A stretch of DNA of 27,758 bases from Flavobacteriaceae bacterium UBA6268 (GTDB taxonomy: Bacteria > Bacteroidota > Bacteroidia > Flavobacteriales > Flavobacteriaceae), in the NCBI GenBank assembly GCA_002440705.1, contig DJVA01000102.1, positions 1 to 27,758 of the forward strand, written 5' to 3'. Of this stretch, positions 1 through 7,853 are shown piece by piece; positions within the stretch are counted from its first letter, which is position 1, and each line of letters starts with the position of its first letter. The notes beneath the pieces were generated by a model that had not been told where the DNA came from, made no database searches, and was given only the letters and a program-made list of their open reading frames with translations. Both the position numbers and the translations under genes were made by a program.

Positions 1-51
1 GTATATTCTTTAATTTTTTTTCAAAAAAATAAAGTAAAATCCGGTTTCATT

Positions 52-55
52 CGTC
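52..55 (+). promoter_or_regulatory. possible ECF-type -10 element (CGTC) of the sigma factor gene
   Basis: The sequence CGTC lies 9 bp before the sigma factor start, after an A/T-rich stretch. CGTC is a common -10 core of ECF-dependent promoters and no TAnnTTTG element is seen here, so autoregulation is possible. This is a weak, four-base signal. Confidence 0.25.
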
Positions 56-64
56 TTTAAGGAT

Positions 65-646
65 ATGGAACCTTCCAAAACGATTAAAATGTCCCATCGG
101 GAAAAAGACAACTTCATTACAGAGACCGAGGCCCATTTCGGCGATCGCCTTCTGGCTTTCATCAAGCCCAGGGTAAAAAATGAAGCAGATGCCGAGGATA
201 TTTTACAAGAGGTTTGGTACCATTTCAGCAACCTCACCAATCTTTCACAAATTGTCCATGTAGGGAATTGGCTCTACAAGGCAACGCGCAACAAAATCAT
301 AGACAGGTACCGCAAAAAGAGTACCGAGAACCTAGAGGATATGGCTCTGGGAACTGGGGAACAAAACCTATACCTTCAAGCATTTTTGCTCTGGGATGAA
401 AGCAACAATCCCGAATTGCAATTTTTCCAAGAAGAAATTTGGGCGGCCCTTTTTGAAGCCCTCGAAGAACTTCCTGAAAAGCAACGGCTGGTTTTTATTG
501 CGCACGAAATTGAAGATAAAACCCTGCAGCAAATTGCTGAGGAGCAACAAGAAAACCTCAAGACCATCAGCAGCAGAAAACAGTACGCGATAAAACATTT
601 GCGTTCAAAACTTCTGCCTTTGTATGAAGACTTGAATTCCTACTAA
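65..646 (+). CDS. ECF-type RNA polymerase sigma factor (sigma-70 family)
   Basis: A 193-residue sigma-70 family protein, the usual size for an ECF sigma factor. Region 2 is recognisable around residues 40-90 (the DAEDILQEVW core and the later NWLYKATRNKIIDRYRKK stretch), and a region 4 helix-turn-helix lies around residues 138-185 (LPEKQRLVF, then the TLQQIAEEQ recognition region). Such factors direct core RNA polymerase to a small stress or envelope regulon. An internal ATG at residue 9 (position 89) is an alternative start. The gene ends 10 bp before a small membrane-protein gene, which is probably co-transcribed and could be its partner. The inducing signal cannot be told from the sequence. 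Confidence 0.88.
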   Translation: MEPSKTIKMSHREKDNFITETEAHFGDRLLAFIKPRVKNEADAEDILQEVWYHFSNLTNLSQIVHVGNWLYKATRNKIIDRYRKKSTENLEDMALGTGEQNLYLQAFLLWDESNNPELQFFQEEIWAALFEALEELPEKQRLVFIAHEIEDKTLQQIAEEQQENLKTISSRKQYAIKHLRSKLLPLYEDLNSY

Positions 647-656
647 AAAAACTATT

Positions 657-992
657 ATGAGACACTCCATGAAACCCCGAAGAAAATTGTTTTTCCTAAT
701 TCCTATTGTTTTGCTTTTTATTATCTCTGCCATTGTGATGTGGCTATGGAACGCCATTTTACCAGAAGTTTTAGGCGTCACAACCCTTACCTACTGGCAA
801 GCTATGGGCCTTCTGGTACTTAGCAAAATATTGTTTGGCGGATTTCCAAGCTGTGGCAGGAAGGGTCGCAGCTACCTCGGGAAAAAACGAGAATTCTTGC
901 AAAGGATCAAAGCCATGAGCCCAGAGGAACGTGAACGCTTCAAGGAACTTTGGAAGCAAAAATACCGACACAGACATTCCTGTGGCCATTGA
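657..992 (+). CDS. small membrane protein with His/Cys-rich C-terminal tail, partner of the sigma factor
   Basis: A 111-residue protein I cannot assign to a named family. It has two hydrophobic segments (about residues 10-32 and 45-62). A charged region follows with the motif MSPEERERFKELW, and the last residues are HRHSCGH, a plausible metal-binding end. ATG at 657 and a second ATG at 669 are both possible starts. It follows the sigma factor gene after 10 bp, so co-transcription is likely. By position it could be an anti-sigma factor or a membrane sensor for the sigma factor, but no anti-sigma domain is recognisable and this role is inference only. Confidence 0.7.
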   Translation: MRHSMKPRRKLFFLIPIVLLFIISAIVMWLWNAILPEVLGVTTLTYWQAMGLLVLSKILFGGFPSCGRKGRSYLGKKREFLQRIKAMSPEERERFKELWKQKYRHRHSCGH

Positions 993-1050
993 AGAATCTA
1001 AATCCCTTTTTTGCAGTTTTCAAGGAAATGTTAAGTTTATGTAAAACTTT

Positions 1051-1092
1051 GGAAACTTTTTTTGTTTTAATAGTTTCCTTGTGTTATTTTTG
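1051..1092 (+). promoter_or_regulatory. promoter and candidate TetR operator for the efflux operon
   Basis: A Bacteroidota-type promoter is visible: TTTG at 1061-1064, a 20-bp spacer, and a perfect TAnnTTTG (TATTTTTG) at 1085-1092. The -33 element sits inside a perfect inverted repeat with arms GGAAACT (1051-1057) and AGTTTCC (1072-1078). The arm starts are 21 bp apart, about two helical turns, which suits binding by a regulator dimer. The next gene is a TetR regulator, so autorepression is the natural reading. Confidence 0.6.
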
Positions 1093-1101
1093 CGCTTCCT
1101 T

Positions 1102-1710
1102 ATGAAAGAAAAAATTACACAGAAAGCTGCGGACATGTTTTTGGGCATTGGGGTAAAAAGTGTTACCATGGATGACATAGCCAACGAAATGGGCATTTCC
1201 AAAAAAACCATTTACACCCATTTCAACAACAAGACCGAGTTGGTCCGTCATGTTACCCTAAGCATTTTCGACCACATTTGCCACGGAATAGATGGCATCT
1301 GCAGTTTGGACCAAAACCCTATTGAGGAGCTTTACGAAATCAAAAAATTCGTTTCGCTTCAGTTGAAAAACGAGAATTCCTCCCCACAGTACCAATTGCA
1401 GAAATACTATCCTCAAATTTATGAGGAATTCAAATTGAAACACTTCGAAAAGATGTACGACTGTACCCTTAAAAATCTCAACCGAGGGGTGCAAATGGGG
1501 CTTTTCCGGGAAAATCTTGACATCGATTTTGTCTCTCGGATCTATTTTATTGGCCTCAATGGAATTAAGGACGACGGACTGTTCCCTCAAGAACGTTATT
1601 CAAAAATCCACCTCGTAGAAGAATTTCTGGAATACCACCTGCGTGGCATCGTAACTCCTAAAGGACTTCAAATACTCAACCAATTCATCAACACAAAAAC
1701 CAATGATTAA
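1102..1710 (+). CDS. TetR/AcrR family transcriptional regulator
   Basis: About 202 residues. The N-terminal TetR DNA-binding domain covers roughly residues 1-48, with the helix-turn-helix in SVTMDDIANEMGISKKTIYTHF. The remaining part is the variable helical ligand-binding domain, whose ligand is unknown. An in-frame start upstream at 1081 is unlikely because it lies within the promoter: the -7 element is at 1085-1092, so ATG 1102 gives an almost leaderless message. The stop overlaps the start of the outer membrane channel gene by 8 bp, so regulator and pump are one transcript. It is expected to repress its own operon through the inverted repeat upstream and to release it when a pump substrate binds. 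Confidence 0.9.
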   Translation: MKEKITQKAADMFLGIGVKSVTMDDIANEMGISKKTIYTHFNNKTELVRHVTLSIFDHICHGIDGICSLDQNPIEELYEIKKFVSLQLKNENSSPQYQLQKYYPQIYEEFKLKHFEKMYDCTLKNLNRGVQMGLFRENLDIDFVSRIYFIGLNGIKDDGLFPQERYSKIHLVEEFLEYHLRGIVTPKGLQILNQFINTKTND

Positions 1711-3055
1711 AAAACTGATTTTATTAATCCTGCTCTGCACTTCTGTACTGGCTTTTTCGCAACAAAAAAGCTATAGCTTTACGTTGGAAGAAGCCATTCA
1801 ATTTGCATTGGACAGCAACTACACGGCACTTAATGCCCGCAGGGAAATTGCAAAGGCCATCAAAAAGAAATGGGAAACTACGGCAACGGGGTTGCCGCAG
1901 ATAAAAGGTACCGTTTCCTACAACAACAACCTAAAACAACCTGTTACCCTCATCCCCTCTGAGTTTTTTGGGGGGGAGCCCGGTACGTTCTCTCCTGTAA
2001 CCTTTGGAACGAAACAAAATGCCAATGCCGTAGCCACTTTGGAACAGCTCATTTTCGATGGAAGTTACTTGGTGGGGCTTCAGGCCGCAAAGGCTTATTT
2101 GGACTACAATGAAAATGCCCATAAAAAAACACAGCTTGAAGTACGCCGGGGTGTTATCAATGCCTATGGAAGTGTTTTGTTGGCCGAAGAGTTGGTAGCC
2201 ATTTTTCAAAGCAACAAAAATACACTTGAAAAAAATGTCTATGAAACACGAAAAATATACGAAAACGGTTTAACGGAAGAGGAAAATGTGGAACAATTGG
2301 AAATTACGCTTTTGGATGTTGAAACCAACCTTAAAAATGCGGAAAGGGCCCTGGGCATTGCCCGACAAATGTTCAATGTAGCGCTGGGCATTGACGTAAA
2401 CTCCAACGCTGCACTAACCGAAACTTTGGATCAGTTAACCCAGCAACAAATTCAGTTGGACTTTTTGGACCAAAACCTTACCGTAGCGGAAAATATCGAT
2501 TATAAAATTGCCTACAACCTTACCGAACAGCGCACTTTGGAAATGAAACTTGAAAAAAGCAAGGCACTTCCCCGCCTTTCTGCCTTTGTAAATTATGCCA
2601 CCCAGGCCAATAGTGATTCGTTCACGTTTTTTGACAGCGACCAAGTTTGGTACCAGTCTTCTGTATTGGGGTTAAGCCTGAACGTTCCCATCTTCAGCAG
2701 TGGGATGCGAGGAGCCCGGACCCAACAGGCTAAAATTGCCCTGGAGCAATCACAAACCCAATTGGAGGAGACCATTCAAAACCTTAAACTGCAATTTGAT
2801 TCGGCCAAGAGCAACTACCAGTTTAGTATCGAATCGTACGAAAATGCCAAGAAAAACCTTGATTTGGCCGAACGCATTGAACACAAAAACCAAATCAAGT
2901 TTTCCGAAGGTTTGGCTTCCAGTTTCGACCTAAGGCAAGCTCAGACCCAACTTTATACGGCACAGCAGCAGTACTTCCAATCGATGTTGGATGTCATCAA
3001 TGCCAAAACCGAATTGGAAACCATTCTGAATACCCCCCAATTAAAAAATCAATAA
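1703..3055 (+). CDS. TolC-family outer membrane efflux protein
   Basis: A 450-residue outer membrane channel of the TolC/OEP family. A Sec signal peptide covers about residues 1-20 and ends near AFSQ. The mature protein has the family's long alpha-helical, Gln/Asn-rich stretches in two related halves, with the shorter segments that would form the beta-barrel strands. Its length is typical. It is the exit duct of the tripartite pump encoded with the next two genes. It overlaps the TetR gene by 8 bp and is followed after 22 bp by the adaptor gene, which indicates translational coupling and one operon. Confidence 0.92.
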   Translation: MIKKLILLILLCTSVLAFSQQKSYSFTLEEAIQFALDSNYTALNARREIAKAIKKKWETTATGLPQIKGTVSYNNNLKQPVTLIPSEFFGGEPGTFSPVTFGTKQNANAVATLEQLIFDGSYLVGLQAAKAYLDYNENAHKKTQLEVRRGVINAYGSVLLAEELVAIFQSNKNTLEKNVYETRKIYENGLTEEENVEQLEITLLDVETNLKNAERALGIARQMFNVALGIDVNSNAALTETLDQLTQQQIQLDFLDQNLTVAENIDYKIAYNLTEQRTLEMKLEKSKALPRLSAFVNYATQANSDSFTFFDSDQVWYQSSVLGLSLNVPIFSSGMRGARTQQAKIALEQSQTQLEETIQNLKLQFDSAKSNYQFSIESYENAKKNLDLAERIEHKNQIKFSEGLASSFDLRQAQTQLYTAQQQYFQSMLDVINAKTELETILNTPQLKNQ

Positions 3056-3077
3056 TCACCACTTCAACCAAAATAAC

Positions 3078-4256
3078 ATGAGAAACGCATTTCTTTTATA
3101 CACCATCACATTCCTTTTGGCTTCCTGTGGAGGTGATAAAAAATCGACTGAAGCCATAATCGAATCTGGCAACTTGGAAGCACTTCGCGCTAAACGTGCG
3201 GAAATTGTATTACAACAAAAGGCCATTAGTGAAGAGTTGCAATCTGTGGATGCCGCCATTTCAAAATTGGATACCGTTAAGAAAATGCCCCTCGTAACTG
3301 CTTTTAAGGCTGAAAAAGTGCCTTTTGAGCATTTTCTTGAAATTCAGGGCGATGTAGCCACCAAGAAAAATGTGGTGCTTTATCCGGAATTCTCCGGAAT
3401 GCTAACCCGCGTCTATGTAAAAGAAGGACAAAAGGTGTCCCAAGGACAGGTCTTGGCCAAAATCGATGACGGTGGAATGAGCCAACAGCTATCGCAAATG
3501 GAAATCCAGGCGGCATTGGCCAAAACTACATTCGAGCGGCAAGAACGGCTCTGGAACCAAAAAATTGGAAGCGAAATACAGTACCTTCAAGCCAAGGCCA
3601 ATTACGAAGCACAACAAGATGCCGTTGCACAAATGAAGGCCCAATTGTCAAAGACTACCATCAGGGCTCCTTTTTCAGGAATTGTTGACGACGTGATGAC
3701 CGAACAAGGAACCGTGGTAAGTGCTGGAATCTCGCAGGTAATTAGATTGGTGAATTTGGGAGATATGTACATTGAAGCGAGCATTCCCGAAAGTTACCTC
3801 GGAAGCATTACGGAGGGTACCAAGGTAGCCGTATTTTTTCCCATACTCGGCAGTACCCTGGAAACCAAGGTGAGGCAAGTTGGAAATTACATCCATCCAG
3901 ACAACCGGACCTTTAAGATTGAAGTAAGCGTCCCCAATTCCAACCAAAGCATCAAACCCAACCTTACGGCACAATTGAAAATTAACGACTATACCAATCC
4001 TCATGCTATTTTGATCCCTCAAAGCGTACTTTCAGAAAATGCTGTTGGGGAGCAATACCTCTACATAACAAGAAAGGCAGCAGATTCCTCTGGACACAAG
4101 GCAGAACGCGTTATCGTAACAACTGGAAGAACTGATGGCGATTTTGTAGAAATTTTGGAAGGTATTAAAGACGGGGATACCATCATTAAAGAAGGCGCCC
4201 GAAGTGTAAAAGAAGGGCAATTGGTTGATATCTTAAAACTGGAGGAACATGAGTAA
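3078..4256 (+). CDS. RND efflux periplasmic adaptor (membrane fusion protein), lipoprotein
   Basis: A 392-residue adaptor. A lipoprotein signal ends at Cys17 (lipobox LASC), so it should be anchored by lipid and face the periplasm. A short coiled coil near residues 33-72 comes before the split lipoyl-like domain: its first half lies around residues 90-128 (with SGMLTRVYVKEGQKVSQGQ) and its second half around residues 193-215 (IRAPFSGIVDD). The alpha-helical hairpin lies between them, followed by beta-barrel and membrane-proximal domains. It links the inner membrane permease to the TolC-type channel. Its 3' end overlaps the permease start by 8 bp. Confidence 0.93.
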   Translation: MRNAFLLYTITFLLASCGGDKKSTEAIIESGNLEALRAKRAEIVLQQKAISEELQSVDAAISKLDTVKKMPLVTAFKAEKVPFEHFLEIQGDVATKKNVVLYPEFSGMLTRVYVKEGQKVSQGQVLAKIDDGGMSQQLSQMEIQAALAKTTFERQERLWNQKIGSEIQYLQAKANYEAQQDAVAQMKAQLSKTTIRAPFSGIVDDVMTEQGTVVSAGISQVIRLVNLGDMYIEASIPESYLGSITEGTKVAVFFPILGSTLETKVRQVGNYIHPDNRTFKIEVSVPNSNQSIKPNLTAQLKINDYTNPHAILIPQSVLSENAVGEQYLYITRKAADSSGHKAERVIVTTGRTDGDFVEILEGIKDGDTIIKEGARSVKEGQLVDILKLEEHE

Positions 4257-7200
4257 GAAGCAAAAAAGTGTCGACAAGGAATTTAAGCTTTCCTCATGGG
4301 CCATCGACAACAAAACCATCATCTATGTTGTGATCGCAGTAATCCTCTTTTTGGGAGGAAAAGCCTATTACAATTTGCCAAGGGAAACCTTCCCCGAAGT
4401 TAAGGAAACCAAGATTTACATTAGCACACCTTATCCGGGAAATACTGCGGAAGACATCGAGCGATTGATTGTTGATCCCCTGGAAGACCGTTTAAAAAAT
4501 GTAAGCAACGTAGTGGAAATTACTTCCACCTCGCAGGAGGATTACGGAATCATTACCGTAGAATTCGACGAAAAAATTTCGGTGGAAGACGCCAAACAGA
4601 AAGTAAAAGATGAAGTGGATGCTGAAAAAGCAGGGGAAGATTGGCCAACCTTCAATGGTGCCAAAGTAGAACCCAATGTCTTCGACCTTAATTTTTCGGA
4701 AGAAACCCCCATCAGCAATATCAACATCAGTGGGAATTACCCCACGGAAAAGCTGAAGGAGTTTGCCGAATACCTCCAAGACAAAATTGAAGACCTTCCC
4801 GAAATTAAGCAGGCCGATATCCGCGGGGCACAGGAAAAGGAAGTTGAAGTTGCCGTGGATATTTACAAAATGATGGCTGCCAAAGTGAGCTTTGATGACA
4901 TCATCAATGCCATACGCAATGGCAATATGACTGTTTCGGCGGGGAATGTAATTTCCAGTGGGCAGCGCCGCACCATTCGCGTAATTGGTGAGATTGAAAG
5001 ACCGGAAGACCTCACAAACTTTGTCGTTAAAACTCAAGGAGGCTCCGTGTATTTGAAAGATGTTGCCTCCATAAAATTTCAGGAGGAAGAACGAACCACC
5101 TACGCCCGCGAGTTTGGGCAAGGAGTGGTCATGCTGGACGTTAAAAAACGTGCCGGAAGAAACATGGTGGAAGCGGCTCAGCAGGTAGAGAAAATTGTAG
5201 CCGATGCCAAGGCCGATGTTTTCCCAACGGATGTGAAGGTCACCATTGCAAATGACCAATCGACCAAGACCATCAATCAAGTGGACGATTTGGTCAACAA
5301 CATCATTTTCGGAATCATCCTGGTGGTGACCGTATTGATGTTTTTCCTTGGCTTCCGCAATGCCCTGTTTGTTGGATTTGCCATCCCCATGTCCATGTTT
5401 ATGAGCTTCATGATCCTTTCGCTTTTGGGCTATACCATGAATACCATGATCCTCTTTGCGCTGATTATGGGCTTAGGAATGCTGGTGGATAATGGGATCG
5501 TTGTGGTTGAAAACGTTTACCGCTTGATGGAAGAAGAGGGCATGTCCCGCATCAAGGCGGCCAAAAAGGGAATTGGGGAAATTGCCTTTCCTATCATCAT
5601 TTCCACCGCTACTACGGTAGCTGCTTTTGTACCCTTGGGCATGTGGCCAGGGGTAATGGGCGAATTCATGATTTATTTCCCAATAACCCTTTCTATCGTT
5701 CTGGGATCGTCTTTGTTTGTGGCCATTTTCATCAACTCCATGATGGTATCCCAATTTATGGAAACCGATGACCGGATCCTCTCTAAAAAAAGCTTGTGGC
5801 TGCTCACAGCAATTCTTGGGGGGATAGGACTGCTCATTCTCGCGTTGGGAGGAGCTGTTCGTGGATTGGGAAGCCTCATGATTTTTACCGTTTTCCTATT
5901 TTGGATTTACAAATATGTGGTGAAAGGGTGGGCCAATCGCTTCCAGAGAAACTTTCTTCCTTGGTTGGAAAATTCTTACAAACGCTTTTTGGAATTTGCA
6001 CTTACCGGCTGGAAACCTTTTGTCTTTGTAGGAGGTACATTTCTTTTACTTTTCATCATTTTTGGATTATTTGGAGCCTCTATTGGAAGTCAGCGTACCA
6101 GTGTAGAATTTTTTCCAGACAACAAGCCCAACCAAATTATGGTTTACATCGAGTACCCACAAGGAACCGACATTGAAAAAACCAATACCATCACCAAAGA
6201 CATCGAAAAAAGGGTATATGCCGTACTCAATGATAAGCAGTACATCGAGGGCAAGGATTACAATTTCATGGTTGAATCAGCTGTTTCCCAGGTTGGTGAA
6301 GGAGCAGGAAACCCTTTTACGGATGGCGGGAGTTCCGCCGAAATGCCACACCGTGGTAAAATTACAGCCACCCTGCGGGAATTTAAATTCCGAGAAGGTA
6401 AGGATTCTGAAATCCTAAGAAAGAAAGTGCAGGATACCCTAAAAGGCATTTACCCGGGAGTTACTATTTCAGTTGAAAAGGACCCAGTGGGCCCCCCCGT
6501 TGGTTACCCCATCAACATCGAGTTGGAAGGGGACGACTATGATGAACTCATCCAGACCGCCGAATTGATGCGCAATTACATCAACTCACGAAATATTGCG
6601 GGGATCGATGAATTGAAAATTGACGTCAACAAAGGAAAACCTGCCATGCAGGTATCAGTAGATCGAAAAAAATCAGGGGATTTGGGAATTGCTGCTGGTC
6701 AAGTTGGAAATCAGTTAAGGCGCTCCATCTTTGGGGAAAAAGCAGGCATTTACAAAAAAGATGGGGACGACTACGATATTTATGTAAGGTTTGAAGAAGG
6801 CTTAAAAGACGACAAGAGTGCCTTATTCAACCAAAATATTACATTTAGGGATCAAGCAACGGGGCAACTCAAGGAAGTGCCACTTTCGGCGGTAACCTCC
6901 CGAAAAAACACCTCCTCCTTCAGTGCCATTAAGCACCGGGACAACAAGCGTGTAGTGACCGTATATTCGGCCTTGGAGCCTGGCTATACAGATGCTGGCG
7001 CCATTGTAAGTCAGATTCAAACCGAGATGGCGAACTTTACCGAACTGCCCAAAGGGGTTTCTGTAGACTACACGGGGCAAATTGAAGAACAGAACAAGCA
7101 AATGGCCTTTTTGATGGGTGCCTTTTTCTCAGGATTGGGTCTTATCATGTTTCTGCTCATTTTTCAGTTCAGCTCCATCTCAAAACCTGCCATCATTATG

Positions 7201-7761
7201 TTGGCCATATTTTTAAGTTTTATTGGGGTATTCGGTGGAATATTGGTTACAGGGGCTTCTTTTGTAATCATGATGACGATGATGGGTATCATTTCCTTGG
7301 CCGGAATTGTGGTGAACAATGGTGTGGTGCTCCTGGATTACACCCAGCTTCTCATCGATCGGCGCATGGTCGAATTGAAAATGGACGACCACGACTTATT
7401 GCCAAAACAAGAGGTAAAACAACTCATTATCCGAGCTGGAAAAGCGCGTTTGCGCCCCGTGTTGCTTACAGCCATTACCACAGTACTTGGCCTGATTCCG
7501 CTTGCCATAGGATTCAACATGGATTTCTTTTCACTTTTCAACGATTTCAATCCAAAAATATATATTGGCGGGGATAACGTGATTTTTTGGGGACCATTGG
7601 CATGGGCCGTAATTTATGGACTCATCATTGCCACCTTTTTAACGCTCATCATTGTACCGGTGTTGTTCTATATGGTACACCGATCCAGGTTGAGAATTAG
7701 GAAATGGTTTGGCAAAACAACCCCCGAAGTTAAAAACCCAGAACTTTCCCAAGCCTCATAA
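4249..7761 (+). CDS. RND-family efflux permease (AcrB-like) with inserted hydrophobic hairpin
   Basis: A 1170-residue inner membrane permease with the duplicated RND layout: TM1, a large periplasmic porter loop, TM2-6, TM7, a second porter loop and TM8-12. The TM4 proton-relay motif reads LVDNGIVVVENVYR, so the first Asp (residue 414) is kept and the second position is Asn415. The TM10 motif reads GIVVNNGVVLLDY, with Asn1023 where AcrB has Lys940. It is about 120 residues longer than AcrB, partly because of two extra hydrophobic segments at about residues 515-554 between TM6 and TM7. It completes the tripartite pump with the two preceding genes. The substrates are probably drugs, bile-like compounds or other amphiphiles, but they cannot be read from the sequence. 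Confidence 0.93.
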   Translation: MSKKQKSVDKEFKLSSWAIDNKTIIYVVIAVILFLGGKAYYNLPRETFPEVKETKIYISTPYPGNTAEDIERLIVDPLEDRLKNVSNVVEITSTSQEDYGIITVEFDEKISVEDAKQKVKDEVDAEKAGEDWPTFNGAKVEPNVFDLNFSEETPISNINISGNYPTEKLKEFAEYLQDKIEDLPEIKQADIRGAQEKEVEVAVDIYKMMAAKVSFDDIINAIRNGNMTVSAGNVISSGQRRTIRVIGEIERPEDLTNFVVKTQGGSVYLKDVASIKFQEEERTTYAREFGQGVVMLDVKKRAGRNMVEAAQQVEKIVADAKADVFPTDVKVTIANDQSTKTINQVDDLVNNIIFGIILVVTVLMFFLGFRNALFVGFAIPMSMFMSFMILSLLGYTMNTMILFALIMGLGMLVDNGIVVVENVYRLMEEEGMSRIKAAKKGIGEIAFPIIISTATTVAAFVPLGMWPGVMGEFMIYFPITLSIVLGSSLFVAIFINSMMVSQFMETDDRILSKKSLWLLTAILGGIGLLILALGGAVRGLGSLMIFTVFLFWIYKYVVKGWANRFQRNFLPWLENSYKRFLEFALTGWKPFVFVGGTFLLLFIIFGLFGASIGSQRTSVEFFPDNKPNQIMVYIEYPQGTDIEKTNTITKDIEKRVYAVLNDKQYIEGKDYNFMVESAVSQVGEGAGNPFTDGGSSAEMPHRGKITATLREFKFREGKDSEILRKKVQDTLKGIYPGVTISVEKDPVGPPVGYPINIELEGDDYDELIQTAELMRNYINSRNIAGIDELKIDVNKGKPAMQVSVDRKKSGDLGIAAGQVGNQLRRSIFGEKAGIYKKDGDDYDIYVRFEEGLKDDKSALFNQNITFRDQATGQLKEVPLSAVTSRKNTSSFSAIKHRDNKRVVTVYSALEPGYTDAGAIVSQIQTEMANFTELPKGVSVDYTGQIEEQNKQMAFLMGAFFSGLGLIMFLLIFQFSSISKPAIIMLAIFLSFIGVFGGILVTGASFVIMMTMMGIISLAGIVVNNGVVLLDYTQLLIDRRMVELKMDDHDLLPKQEVKQLIIRAGKARLRPVLLTAITTVLGLIPLAIGFNMDFFSLFNDFNPKIYIGGDNVIFWGPLAWAVIYGLIIATFLTLIIVPVLFYMVHRSRLRIRKWFGKTTPEVKNPELSQAS

Positions 7762-7789
7762 AAAGGACCCCGTGAAGGGGTCTTTTTTT
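7762..7789 (+). terminator. intrinsic terminator of the efflux operon
   Basis: A hairpin with stem GGACCCC / GGGGTCT, a 5-nt loop GTGAA and a run of seven T follows directly after the permease stop. It ends the TetR-TolC-adaptor-permease transcript. Confidence 0.9.
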
Positions 7790-7824
7790 ATGGGGTTTTT
7801 ATAGGTGCATCCTATACTTCTTAT

Positions 7825-7832
7825 TAACTTTG
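7825..7832 (+). promoter_or_regulatory. -7 element of the aspS operon promoter
   Basis: TAACTTTG is a perfect match to TAnnTTTG and lies 21 bp before the aspS start. A -33 element is not clear; the stretch about 20 bp upstream is T-rich only. Confidence 0.6.
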
Positions 7833-7853
7833 CACATTGTTTTTGATTGAAGC

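Noticed and set aside
1028..1045. Heptamers TTAACAT and TTTACAT with 11-bp period on the minus strand near the efflux promoter
   Set aside because: They face away from the operon, no gene lies in that direction on the minus strand, and the base pattern 8 bp further on is not a -7 element. Probably chance in A/T-rich DNA.
4492..5280. Long open frame (262 codons) on the minus strand inside the RND permease gene
   Set aside because: It mirrors the permease coding strand, has no promoter and no recognisable protein features; the plus-strand product is certain.
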